Assembly: GCF_000346465.2 (NCBI RefSeq)
Contig: NC_034012.1
Location: 24,195,811 to 24,259,810, forward strand
Direction: 5' to 3'
DNA from: Prunus persica
Lineage: Eukaryota > Streptophyta > Magnoliopsida > Rosales > Rosaceae
DNA: 64,000 nt
Of the stretch, positions 33,893-44,399 are shown piece after piece; position 1 is the stretch's first letter; each line of letters begins with the position of its first letter. The position numbers and the translations under genes are program-made. The notes under the pieces were generated by a model. That model had not been told where the DNA came from, ran no database searches, and saw only the letters and a program-made list of their open reading frames with translations.

Positions 33893-36800
33893 TCAATAAT
33901 TGCCCTGTTTAATAATTTGGAAAACAAACTCTGCCCATTCATTCCGGACTTCATCAATGGCTTCTTGGGGGTATGAAGCTTCCTGGTTTCCCTTGGCATA
34001 CTGCATAAACAATGACTATTAGGGTTTATAAATAAAAAGAAATTCAATCACAGACGACGATATTTTTCATAACCGACGTAGTATATCCATTCAACGACGT
34101 TAATTTTACACGACCGTCGTTGATAATACAAAAAACGACGTGAAATGTATGAAGGTAATTTCTTCTTACCTTATTCTCAAACCCCAAGGAAGGATCCATG
34201 ATGATGTCCCTCATGAAGCGCATTACATAATACCCGCATTCGACATTGCTGGGTTGCTTTGGTGTGCCTGAGAGAGTTTTCCAAATTACATTTTTACGTC
34301 CTGCTCGGGCTATGTGGGTATTATATATTTTTAAAGCACTGTTCACGATGTTTTTGGCCTCTTCATCGACCACACGATTTCCTGGCAGAGGATCCAGAAA
34401 ATAGACGGTTTCTCTCTTTGCTCTTACAATCAGCAAAATCCAATGACGGCTGCACAAAATTAATATAAAAACGACGGTTATTTACAAAAACGACGTATTA
34501 TAGTATTTCACACGACGAAGTAAAGTAGCTAACGACGACATTATATATTTATCACGACGATAAATAAATACCGACGTGGTTAGTAGTTTCAAACGACTAA
34601 ATAAAATAAAACACCGACGTGGTTAGTTTATAAGCTGTCATTTATTGAAAATCTTAAAAACAAAATCCTAAGGAGACTAACCTTGGATTGTAAGGCATCA
34701 TGAAAATCTGTTCACCGTCTGTCTTCTGAAGTCGAGCTGCTACGAGTCGTGATCTTTCAGTTATTGTGCCAGAGTTGGCACTAACTGTAGCAGGGTCGAT
34801 AAAGCCAACCATACTGCACATATTGGCTTTTTTCAAAACATCGTGTAAGTACCTAAACAAATAAAATAATATAAACAAGTCAGCACACAAAACACGACGG
34901 TTATGTATAAAAAAACGACGTATTATAATATTTCACACGACGTACTGAAATAGATGAGGACGTTATAATATATTTATCACGACGGTTGTTAGTTAAGACG
35001 ACGTGGTTAGTTAGTTAAGACGACGCAATATATAAACCAACGAGTTATTATTTTAGAAGTACAAACCTCATATATACAGCCAATACAGTAGCTCCAATTT
35101 CTTCCATGCCTGCAAATTGTGTAATATCTTCAGGCAGGAGGAAGGTATCGCGCTCACCACCAAACACCTCCTTATCAATTGTAAATTGGACTGTCTTATC
35201 CTCAGGCAGGAGTGTCGTTTCCACAAAACGACAAAGGGTTTTTAAAGAAGATGGCGCCTCCATTTTTGAATAAGCACCAACTTCAATAACCTGTTTAAAG
35301 AAATAAAAAAAATGACGTGGTAATTCAATAAAGACGACGGTTTAAGTAATAAAACGTCGTCTTAAAAGTATTTAAACGACGGTGAAAAAACTGTCGTGGT
35401 AATTCAATAAAGACGACGGTTTTATGAATAAAGCGTCGTCTGAAACCATTTAAACGACGGTGAAAAAACCGTCGTTTAAATATTTTATTACGTCTTAAAA
35501 AAATTCCGCCGTCTAAGTTTTAAACAAACGACGGATTAAATAAAAATATCGACGTCTGAAATTTTGAAAAACAAATAAAAAAGGCAAAGTTATGTGAACA
35601 TACCTTGTCGTCATGCTTTTCTTCATCTTCTTTCTCCTTTTCTTCTTCCTTCTCTTCATCTCTTTTTTCTTCTTCCTTCTCTTCATCTGGCTGATGTTTC
35701 CCCATTTTGGCAGTATCATCCTCCAAATGTAGGGATCTCACATCACCTCCAGAGCAGCTAGCTTTGTCAGACATTGGATTTTTGGGGCTTTGGCTAATTC
35801 TTGGTTTAAGCATGCTTGGATCAAAATTGGGAATTAATTGGGAAAGCTGACTCAGGAAATGCTCCCTCTCAGCCTCTACCAATTGTTTTGTCCTAGCCTC
35901 CATCCTTAAGGCCTCTTCCCTTGCCTTAGCCTCCATCTTTTTAGTCTCTTCTTGAAGGAGAACTCTTAAACTGTCCTTCAAACGGTCGTCAAAGCTCACC
36001 CTCTGTGGTTTGGGCAAATTGAAATATTGCCTTGGGGAAACACCAGCACCAACTCCCCTCAGTCTGCCTGGATGCTCGGGGCCCAAAGCCATGGTCATCA
36101 CATCATTGCTGCCATCTACTCTGACTTTGCCTTCCGAGACTTGTTTCTGCAATTCATCCTAAAAAAAGATAAACAAAAAAACACACGACGGTTATTTATG
36201 TACAAACGACGTATTATATAATTTCACACGACGCAATAACGTATAAACCGACGTTATTATAACTTATCACGACGGTAGTTATACCGACGTGGTTATTTAT
36301 TTAAAACGACGAAATGAATAAACAACCGACGTCTTATGCTATAATTAATGATAACAGAGTAGTGATTCCTATTTAGACCGTTAACGACGTTTTTAAAAAA
36401 TTTTCGACGTGGTAATATCATTCACACGACGCGAAAATGAACCACCGACGTCTTATGCTGTAATTACAGAAAACATAGTAGTGATTCCTATTTAGACCTT
36501 TAACGACGTTTTTAAAAACTTTTCGACGTGGTAATATCATTCACACGACGAAAAATATAACATACGACGTAATAAGAATAATTCACAGTTTAATAAAAAT
36601 TTAAAACAGAGTGAGTAGGCTTACAATTAATTTTGCTTTCTCTGCCACCTTTGGATCAGGGATGTTACCATGTTTGTCCTGTCTAGCTCTCTTCCATAAG
36701 GTAGATCGATCAATTTCTACCCCAGGCATGGTTTCCTCCAATTGATCCTCCAATCCAGCATATCCTTTTCGAGACAATCGATGATTGTACTCGAGTTTCT

Positions 36801-37434
36801 CCCTAATCTGTGCATGTTGAGAATGCACAGACTCAAAATCTTTGGATAGCCTTGAAGCTACAAAGGCATCCCATTGTGCTTTCTCTATGAATTTATATGT
36901 TTCAGGGGGTTGGCTTAATTTCTCCCTGTCATTGGTGTATGGAAGGATATAATGCCTCGTTAGTGTAGACTTGAAATCCTTCCATTTTTTGGCAGCAGAA
37001 GATAAAACAGAGGTCTTGCCCCCTTGGCCTACGACAAAAGCCATGTCAACTGCTTCCCAAATCTGCTCCTTTATATCCTTTGGGATTTGGGACCATTTCT
37101 TGTCCACAAGTGGGATCCTGGAGCGTGCCAAGACACCAATATACGACTGCATCTCAATATGTGCTTGGCCAACACCTTTCCCCCTTTTATTGTACTCAAC
37201 AATTGGCCTCAGTTTCTGAAGCTTTCTCTTCACAACACGAGGCATTGTGCTCATACCTCGACCAGTCTTTGAATCATCTGAGATTGTTGTCTGGCTGGTT
37301 TGTTCTGTCTCAGCAGATGATGAAGCAAACTTCATCTTCTTCGAAGACTTCATCTCCTTCGAAGACTTATCTTGAGGAGCTACCATTCCAAGCTTCTTGG
37401 AGCCAGAATCCTTAGTTTGTTGTTGAGAAACCAT
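33893..37434 (-). CDS. CACTA TNP1-like (Transposase_24) protein fused to a Ulp1 peptidase, apparently intact (715 aa)
   Basis: Six coding exons on the complement, 36625-37434, 35604-36158, 35067-35290, 34682-34852, 34170-34449 and 33893-34000, join with phases 0,0,2,2,0, ending TGA at 33893-33895. The start ATG at 37432-37434 gives MVSQQQTKDSGSKK. Residues ~1-270 are basic and match the plant Ptta/En/Spm Transposase_24 pattern (KWSQIPKDIKEQIWEAVDMA, AAKKWKDFKSTLTRHYI, WDAFVASRLSKDF). Exon 2 has ALGPEHPGRLRGVGAGVSPR, a coiled coil (KKMEAKAREEALRMEARTKQ) and a very acidic Glu/Lys tract. The middle exons are unassigned. Exons 5-6 form a C48 peptidase with His in RHWILLIVRA, Asp in YFLDPL and Cys in VECGYYVMRF, followed by the usual C-terminal helix. 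It would bind the subterminal ACGACG motifs (inferred from TNPA) and may act on SUMO-like conjugates (inferred from family). Confidence 0.87.
34001..36624 (-). repeat. ACGACG-motif arrays inside introns of the TNP1-Ulp1 gene
   Basis: The introns at 34001-34169, 34450-34681, 34853-35066, 35291-35603 and 36159-36624 are packed with ACGACG/CGTCGT words like those of the subterminal regions. The last intron also holds two ~119-bp tandem units (near 36328 and 36447). The two TNP2 coding introns (28421-28505, 28612-28712) hold almost none. Confidence 0.88.
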
Positions 37435-38330
37435 TTTAACAGACAAAACTGCAAGTGAAAATATTTCAGGAAAACATTAAGAACACAAACGACGGTATTA
37501 AAAAAATACGACGTATGATATGATTTTAGACGACGCAATGAAATAATCTCAGACGTAATAAATGTTTAAAACCATTATTTATATAACGTCGTGGTATATA
37601 TGTTCACACGACGTCAATAGTAATACACCGTCGTGGTAAACTATTATTTATATAACGTCGTGGTATTTATGTTCATACGACGTCAATAGTAATACACCGT
37701 CGTGGTATTAACATTCACACGACGTAAAACAATAAGATATTTTGTCGTCTATATTAGATACCAACCCTAGTTTCTTTTTCTTTATATTTTATCAAATAAG
37801 GGAAAAACAAAAACCATTGTTCAGCGAAATCAAACCTGCAATTAAACAAGCATATAAAAAAAGACTATTATTTTAAAAACAACTTTGTCAATTTTCAGAC
37901 GACGCTAGAACAACTGACGAACCGTCGTGGTCTACCGTCGTCTTATTTAGTTGATGTAGTTGTCTTCAAAGTTGAAAACTTTCTCTCTTTGTCTGTATAT
38001 TTTATCAAACTTGGAAAGAAGTAAAATGATTTTGGCCAGAAAAAAGGTAAAAAGATTTTTCAAACAAAAAACGTATGAGCATGCAAAACAGTAACCAAAA
38101 TAGTGAAAATGAAAGCTTACCTTTTGCGTGCAATGAAAGCAAGAGGAAGATGATCGATGTTTAAGTTCAGAGACGACGAAGAAGACGAGAGGAAGACGAT
38201 GAGAAACTCTGACAATGCTCTGACAAGGAAAAAAGACGAAAAGGTTTCTCTGGGAGATTGAAATTTTTAATCGGGTTTGGAAACAGTGCATGTGTAAGTC
38301 GAAAAGTTGCTTACATATAAAACCATTTCA
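37435..38330 (-). promoter_or_regulatory. Inferred leader and promoter of the TNP1-Ulp1 gene
   Basis: A leader exon ending in GCAAAAG|GTAAGC near 38118 (minus strand) and an acceptor cacttgcag ~16 nt before the ATG are visible, so the leader is spliced. The intron between carries ACGACG motifs, including two 68-bp tandem copies near 37580-37700. Confidence 0.5.
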
Positions 38331-40565
38331 AAAAAATAATACGGCGGTTACATTTAACTACGTCGTTTTTAACTAAAACGACGCAATATTTTTCATTCGA
38401 CGTGGAATCATTTCATTTAACGTCGTTAGGTTTAATATAACCGACGTGGATTTTAATTTTTAAATTATGAATAGAATTTTTTTTCCCGTGACCTTTCAGT
38501 TTATTTTTCAATTACAGTGCGTTATAAATAGAGTTTTTTTTCCGGAGGAAATTTAAAACGAAGGAAATTAATATTCTGCAATATGTAAAGTTTCTTTTTT
38601 GGATGACAGATTTAAATAAAATAAGAATATAAAAACAACAAATGTGTAAGTCAAGTAGACGAAAAGTTGCTTACATATAAAACCATTCAAAAAAATAATA
38701 TGGCGGTTACATATAACTACGACGTATAAATTACAAAATACGACGGTACATTTAACTTCGGACGTGGTAAATAAATACGACAGTAGTTTGTAGGTACCGT
38801 CGTAGTAAACTCAAAAATTAAAGTACATAAGTAATAACTCGCGTCATGGTATATTATTTAACACGTCGTTTTTATTAATTTACCGACGTGGATTTCTGTA
38901 ATATACGTCGATCATACCGACGTTGATTTTACAATTTAAACGGCGGTTTTTTTGTAAGGACCGCCGTTGGTTTTAAAAATTTATTCTATAAATTTGTCGC
39001 TTTCATTCATTTTCGGTTTACATTTAAGGTTCCAAGTTCTTCCTCTCTCAGTCTCTCATGTCTCAAAGATAATAATTTGGATGTTTTCTCAAAGAGAAAT
39101 TGAGCTTACTCGCATCAAATATATGTCCACAAGAAGAAGCTTGTCAACTAGCCTTCTCACTTCCTTGATCAAGCCTGATAGGACACTTAGTGCTTCTGAA
39201 TACTCCTTGCTTTCCATCAAAAGAGATGCAAGCCTGGCCTCCACTCGCTGTCGAAGGAAAGTTCGCTTCTCAGGGAAATCTGAAGATCAGATGTGCCTGA
39301 TCCTCTGCTTGATTTTCTTGCCTAAGAAGATCCGTCGGATTTATTGTGATAGCCTCTTCCTTTATCCGTAGAGCTTCAGAAGAAGAAGATGGGTTTCAAG
39401 AATGCGATAAAGAATAGAAATGGCTTCAGATGGCCTCTAAAGCATGAGCAATTGAATCAGTAGTTTCTGGGAGATATGATGAAGACATTGTCAATGCTTT
39501 GAACTACACAAGTCCTGCAGAAAGATATGTTAAAGAAACTGAAACAACGGCGGTTTTCTGTTCTACCGTCGTCTTTTCTCGTCGTCTATATTAAGTTACG
39601 ATGGCGGTAGATTTATAATTACCGACGTAGATTATTTTGTTAAACGTCGTTAAGTGTACTACAACCGACGTGGATTTTAATTTTAAATTATAAATGGAGT
39701 TTTTTTTCCCGTATTCTTTCAGTTTTAGTTTTCAATTCCAAAGCGTGATAAATAGATTTTTCTTTCCCGAGGAAATTTAAAATGAGGGAAATTAATGTTC
39801 TAGAATTTGTAAACTAACACGACGCAATATTTCCAAATCTGTGTCATCTGTTAAGATTATGATGTGGAACAGAGTTCCATCTGGTAAGATTTCGTAACCC
39901 TTGGGATCTCAGACAAAACTGATTATGTCGGCGGTGTTCTATATAAACCGTCGTGGTTATTTCAATTCTTGTCATTAAGTAGATCTACCGACGTAGGATA
40001 AGAAAATCAAAGAAAAAAATTGTTAACAAAAATTCTTATTAAGACGACCGTTAAAATTAAAGGTACGACGTATAAAATGAATAAATACGACGATAAATTT
40101 TATTGTACGATTTAAAGATAACGTAGTAGAACTATACGAGAATGACGTCGATATATTTATATTTTCCGTCGTTGTAAATTAATTTAATACGGCGATATTT
40201 TGTATTTTAAAGCCGTGGATTTGTTTGTAATTATACGGCGTCTTATACGAAAACCTCGTCGTCTTATTTTATGAGTAAAAACGGCAGTTTTTATTGAAAT
40301 CGTCGTCTTTACTTTCTACGTCGGTCGATTCATAACTTCTGCCGTTCTTTGTTGGCATTGATTTTACACTGCGGAAATCTGTTTCAAATAGACGTCGGTT
40401 GTTTAATTATGTACGTCGTTGTTTTTGAACAGCCATTTGAAACTCCATTTTTTAGTTGTCTAAGGTTGTATTACACGACGGTGTTTTTAGAACCGTCGTC
40501 TTTTTATAAACCACGACGGTTTTCACTTAGACCGTCGTTGTTTTCTGGTCGTCTTTTTCACTTTT
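38331..40565. repeat. CACTA right subterminal repeat region
   Basis: AT-rich DNA with very many ACGACG(G)/CCGTCGT motifs in both orientations. It includes a duplicated block (AAAAGTTGCTTACATATAAAACC near 38299 and 38660) and an island without the motif at ~38975-39540 described separately. Confidence 0.9.
38975..39540 (+). other. Motif-free island in the CACTA subterminal region, possible captured sequence
   Basis: About 560 bp with higher GC and no ACGACG motifs, sharply bounded by motif-rich DNA on both sides. It contains an open frame 38967-39371 (SQREIELTRIKYMSTRRSLS..., not recognised) and, in another frame near 39455-39540, SGRYDEDIVNALNYTSPAER followed by YVKE. This looks like exon-like host sequence picked up by the element, but I cannot name the gene. 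Confidence 0.45.
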
Positions 40566-40575
40566 TGTAGTAGTG

Positions 40576-42036
40576 ATAGGACCTTTTGAGTAGGATCGAA
40601 GGGAGTGCGTATTTTCTCTGAGACATAAAAACTTTCTTGGAACGGGAGAATTCAACACGATCCACAATGAAATACCCTTTCATTCCTAACTGTCTTTGTA
40701 CTACCTCCATTTGACGCGTCGTTTTCTTAGTTTCCATTAGAAAAGTAACGCAGGGTTGTTTAGCTCTAAGAAAGAACTTTAGAGCGCGGAATGTACGTTG
40801 ATTGCCCTAACCACACACATTCCAACAGAGGATCATCATTTCTCGTGATGGGCCCATTCCCTGGGACCCACGCAGATTTGCTAGCCATACTAGCTATTGT
40901 AGCGTCCATAATAGAATTACCTCGTTGCCCCCCACCGTTCATTTTTGAACAACCTCCAGGATGTACCCCCTTTCCTCTTGAACCATTTTTTTCTAGATGA
41001 AGAAGAACCTTCATGACAACTAGGGGGAAGGGAGTTCACATTGTGCGTAGTACCAGTACATTCATCTGGCATGTTATCCGGCACCACCTCTTTAGTCTGG
41101 GCCCCTAGAATCTCCTTCCCTTGGCTCAATCCCAGACTTATCGTCACAGGAACATCACAAAGCACATCAGTAACATCAGATTCTCCATAATGAGGTACTT
41201 CCCTAACAGAATCAGATGCCAACCTTCTCTTCTTGGAGAGGGACCCCTCAGAGACTCTATGGAAGGTATCATCTGAACCCAATGGGATATCCTTCTAAGA
41301 AGAGAAGGCCACATGGTGCGAACAAACAGTCTCTACAGGTGAAACATGACTCCCTGAAGCCACCTCCTGACTATGCAACTCCTCACATAGACGCAAGCTT
41401 CTTCCTATCAAACTATTTAGAACTCAAATACAAAAGACGTCCTTTATCGATGTCTTCCACCTCCAATATTGACGCTCCAATATTGCTCTTCGTCAATAAC
41501 ACCTAAATTTTTGAATTCACACCCAGACCCAACGTGATCCAACCTACCACAAAATAAACAGAAAAAATGAATTCTTTCATATTCTATTTCATAGGGTTTG
41601 GCAAGTTCATCCGCTACAAGTCTCAGAGTAACACAACGTTTCAAAGGTTTCATCACCTTTAAACCCACTCAGATATGCGGGAAACTCCCCAAACAATCAC
41701 CATTAAGTCCCTTATCTACCATAGCAAAGGTCCCTAGAAAATTCCCAAGTTTTTCTCCCATTGCTGGAGTAAGGAAAAGAGGTGGGATACCCCTAACCCT
41801 AACCCAGAAATTTTGTAAGTCCAACAGAACAGTATGGGGATCAACGCTACCATTAGTTGCCAACAATAACAATAAAGCCTTATCAAAAGCCCATGGTGAT
41901 CCCCTCATCACCCTTTTATGATCGAGATCACTCTTGAAAGAAAATAGAAGACGTTTAGAATCCTCCAAGGTAATAGAATAGAAGTCCTCCCGTGTATGCA
42001 AAATACGCTTCAGCATGCCCACCAAGGAATCCTTGT
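40576..42036 (-). mobile_element. LINE 5' portion, cut off from its 3' half by the CACTA element
   Basis: Read on the minus strand: a DUF4283-like region, a CCHC knuckle, a low-complexity linker, then the first ~85 residues of the endonuclease (WNVCGLGQSTFRALKFFLRA and FLMETKKTTRQMEV with the catalytic Glu), stopping exactly at the CACTA end. It continues at 26414. The DUF4283 domain begins mid-domain near 42030, so the element is 5'-truncated. Confidence 0.85.
41444..42025 (-). pseudogene. LINE ORF1-type region: DUF4283 and zf-CCHC_4
   Basis: Two adjoining frames: 42025-41669 with FKSDLDHKRVMRGSPWAFDK and LQNFWVRVRGIPPLFL (the DUF4283 pattern of plant LINE-encoded proteins), and 41668-41444 with FFCLFCGRLDHVGSGC, a C-x2-C-x4-H-x4-C knuckle. 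They are separated by one stop at 41669. Such proteins bind LINE RNA. Defective here. Confidence 0.85.
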
Positions 42037-42039
42037 GAT

Positions 42040-43130
42040 AGTCTTTAGTTATGATGCTTGAACAGTGTTGTTTTGCAATATACGCCTTGGATAGGGTGTG
42101 GTTGCAGGAAAGAAATTAATTTGGAAATGTAATTTGAGTTCTGAGTAAACTGTTAGTTTTAAAAGAGTTATGCATAGTACATGTGAGTTTCTACAGGGAA
42201 ATAGTTTTGAGTTTGAATCATGAGAAAAAAGGAGTTTATAAAATATTTAGTTATATGCCTTGTGGAAATTGAAGTTAAGAATGAATCTAAATTTAATTGT
42301 TGGTTTTACTTAGACAATATCTGTATGTTTATGAATTGTGATCCTTTTTGTTATAAGAACTACGTGTGGCTTGATCCCTCACAAAAGGGTACGTAGGTAA
42401 CTTGGGGTTTAACCTAGATGCAGCCTCAAAATAAACTGTTTGAGCTGTGTTTGTATTATTCTAAATGTGAAAATGAATTTTGGAATAAGAAAGGTATTTT
42501 CTGATTGCTGTTACGATAATTGGTACTGGTGTATGGATTTACAAAGGAGTTCAAAAGCAAGAACATTTTAGAAAATGTTTGGTTATAAGGCCGGAGGCCT
42601 GTTTGTTTGTTGTGTGTAACGTACTTTGTGCATGCTGAAGTTTGGTGATTTTTTTTTAAATTGTGTTTTTGACATGTTGAAAATTTTGGTAAACTTTGTT
42701 TTTCAGGGAAACTCTGCGGAAATTTCGGTAGGAGTCTCGGCCATCTTTTCCTTTGTTGTAGAGGAAGAGGATGTTTGTAATTAGTAAGTGGGCCAGACAT
42801 TGGTTGGGTGTCAGAAAAATCACAGGATCCGTCACGGATTCCGAGGAATTCGGAGCGGGTCCTGTCATATGTTATGCTTTATCTAGGTAAATACTATCCT
42901 TAAACCACTCTGGGGAGTATACTAGTGAAATCTAATTTTATGCTCTTCCATATAGGAATATAAAAACTTATAACTTCTTTTAATTTTGAGGAAAATGAAT
43001 ATAAATTATCACTATTTTCAATATAAAGTTAACCTAAATAACCATACTCTCCTAAAAATGCTCTAGTATTTGTGATAGTTTTTTAGTTATACTCTAAATG
43101 CAGTTCTTTATATTCAACCATGTTAATACT
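42040..43130. repeat. Non-coding DNA with probable LTR-retrotransposon leader remnants
   Basis: No ORF of substance. A CTACGTGTGGCTTGATCCCTC ... GTACGTAGGTAAC block near 42361-42401 and a GGAGCGGGTCCTGTCA block near 42854-42869 resemble motifs common in plant Ty3/gypsy LTRs. No paired LTR or target duplication was found. The remaining ~230 bp to 43130 are AT-rich without features. Confidence 0.35.
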
Positions 43131-43144
43131 AGCTAAGTAAATAA

Positions 43145-43315
43145 CAACCCCGATCTCTTGGACCACAGGGATCCAAGAGACTGTGGTCACCCACCGTTGG
43201 ATGTTCAAAAAAGTTTTTAAAAAGGAGTGCAAGAGTGAGTGAACCATTGAATTTACATCCAACAGTGAGTGACCACAAATCTCTTGAACCCTTGTAGTCC
43301 AAGAGATCGGGACTG
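43145..43315. mobile_element. MITE, 171 bp, Mutator-like, with 10-bp target duplication
   Basis: Inverted repeats of ~57 bp, starting CAACCCCGATCTCTTGGAC on the left and (inverted) CAGTCCCGATCTCTTGGAC on the right, surround a short centre. AAGTAAATAA flanks both sides (43135-43144 and 43316-43325). Duplication length (9-10) suggests a Mutator-type MITE. No coding capacity. Confidence 0.9.
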
Positions 43316-43443
43316 AAGTAAATAATGAGAACAACTTTTTGTAATAATTTTTATACTAGGAGGTGGATTATTTTTTAAATTAAAAAGAAAAGCCTGAATG
43401 TATAACTGAAGAGATGTATTTTGCACATATTCTAATCTAATCA

Positions 43444-43640
43444 TGTGACTCTTTGTTGGCGTGAGTCTTATTTTAGGTAGGAAATTAATATAAGGATTCT
43501 TGTAAATATTGTATTACCCCTTCTGTCAGGATTAGTTTTTATCTTTTCCTTGGGTAAAAAGGCATTGTACACTATATATACACCTCCTTTGAGAGAAGAA
43601 ATATATCTATGAAATTTACCATATATCCTTATATTTGACT
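43444..43640 (+). repeat. Copia-type LTR, edges approximate
   Basis: Sequence with a TATA-like actatatatacacc box (~43570), a short leader, and at its end the primer-binding site. The left edge is not secure. Confidence 0.5.
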
Positions 43641-43652
43641 TGGTATCAGAGC
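43641..43652 (+). other. Retrotransposon primer-binding site
   Basis: TGGTATCAGAGC, the classic sequence complementary to the 3' end of initiator tRNA-Met, just downstream of the Copia LTR and upstream of gag. Confidence 0.85.
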
Positions 43653-43758
43653 ACTGGGTTATATTTGCCCTAAAATAGCCGACCCCCCTTACTGCTGCAG
43701 ATTTTTTCTTTTTTTGCCTATTATTTTGTTTTAATTCCTTGCGGTGTTCTTTGGCTCC

Positions 43759-44395
43759 ATGGGGGATATGCATGATTTGTTTAATGAAGATGGCCAATCC
43801 AATGAGGTACCACAAATTACCTCAAGGGGTTCTAGTCAGCCTATGTCAATTGTCAATGTTCATCATGATTCTTCCGCTTCTCCTACAATTGTCAAATTGA
43901 ATGGAACAAATTATTCAGTATGGTCCCAATTGCTTGAGCTACATGTTGCTGGGAAGGGAAAATATGGGTATCTGACAGGCGCTTCTGTTGCACCAGCTCT
44001 AGCATACTCCAATTACAATAAGTGTTATGCTGAAAACGCAATTGTGAAGGGATGGCTGATTCAGTCTATGGAGCCTGATATTATGCAAATTTTCCTTCCC
44101 TATAAAACTACCAAAGATGTATGGGAGAATGTGAAAAAAATATACTATGATGGCCAAGATCAGTCACAGATTTATGAGTTAACTTGTCGGGCATTCAAGA
44201 CGAAACAGTCTGGCGACAACTTGTCACATACTATGCAAAATTGCAAAGTATTTGGCATGTGATTGATTATCGATGACCAAATTAAATTTACTAATTCTGC
44301 AGATATTTTGCTTCGTCAACAGGAGATTGAGATCGAGAGGGTTTATGTATTTCTAGTTGGATTAGATGATGTGTTTGACAGAGTTTGTTACTAGT
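43759..44395 (+). pseudogene. Copia gag fragment, truncated
   Basis: Open from ATG 43759 (MGDMHDLFNEDGQSNE) to 44262, with the gag N-terminal pattern of plant Copia: LNGTNYSVWSQLLELHVAGK, GWLIQSMEPDIMQIFLPYKT and TTKDVWENVKKIYYDGQDQS. After a frame break, continued similarity (EIERVYVFLVGLDDVFDRV) runs to about 44390. No zinc knuckle, protease, integrase or RT follows, so the element is truncated just after the gag core. Confidence 0.85.
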
Positions 44396-44399
44396 ACTA

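Larger units (their letters stand above)
26415..40575. mobile_element. CACTA (En/Spm) element, 14,161 bp, inserted into a LINE
   Basis: The ends are CACTACTACAAAAA at 26415 and its inverse TTTTTGTAGTAGTG ending at 40575; after these 14 bases the repeats continue imperfectly (GCAAAAAGACGACGG against GTGAAAAAGACGAC). Flanks are TAT on the left and ATA on the right, so a 3-bp duplication is not clean. Insertion is nevertheless proved by the LINE endonuclease being split exactly at these ends. Inside, on the minus strand, are a complete-looking TNP2 transposase gene and a complete-looking TNP1/Transposase_24-Ulp1 gene. Subterminal regions of about 1.3 kb (left) and 2.2 kb (right) are packed with ACGACG(G) motifs in both orientations, the expected binding sites for a TNPA-like protein. 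Both genes being open suggests an autonomous and fairly young copy. Confidence 0.95.

Noticed and set aside
23044..42061. ATGCTTGA present near both LINE ends as a target duplication
   Set aside because: The match is only 8 bp, is offset from the LINE edges, and the left copy also belongs to an older local repeat at ~22755.
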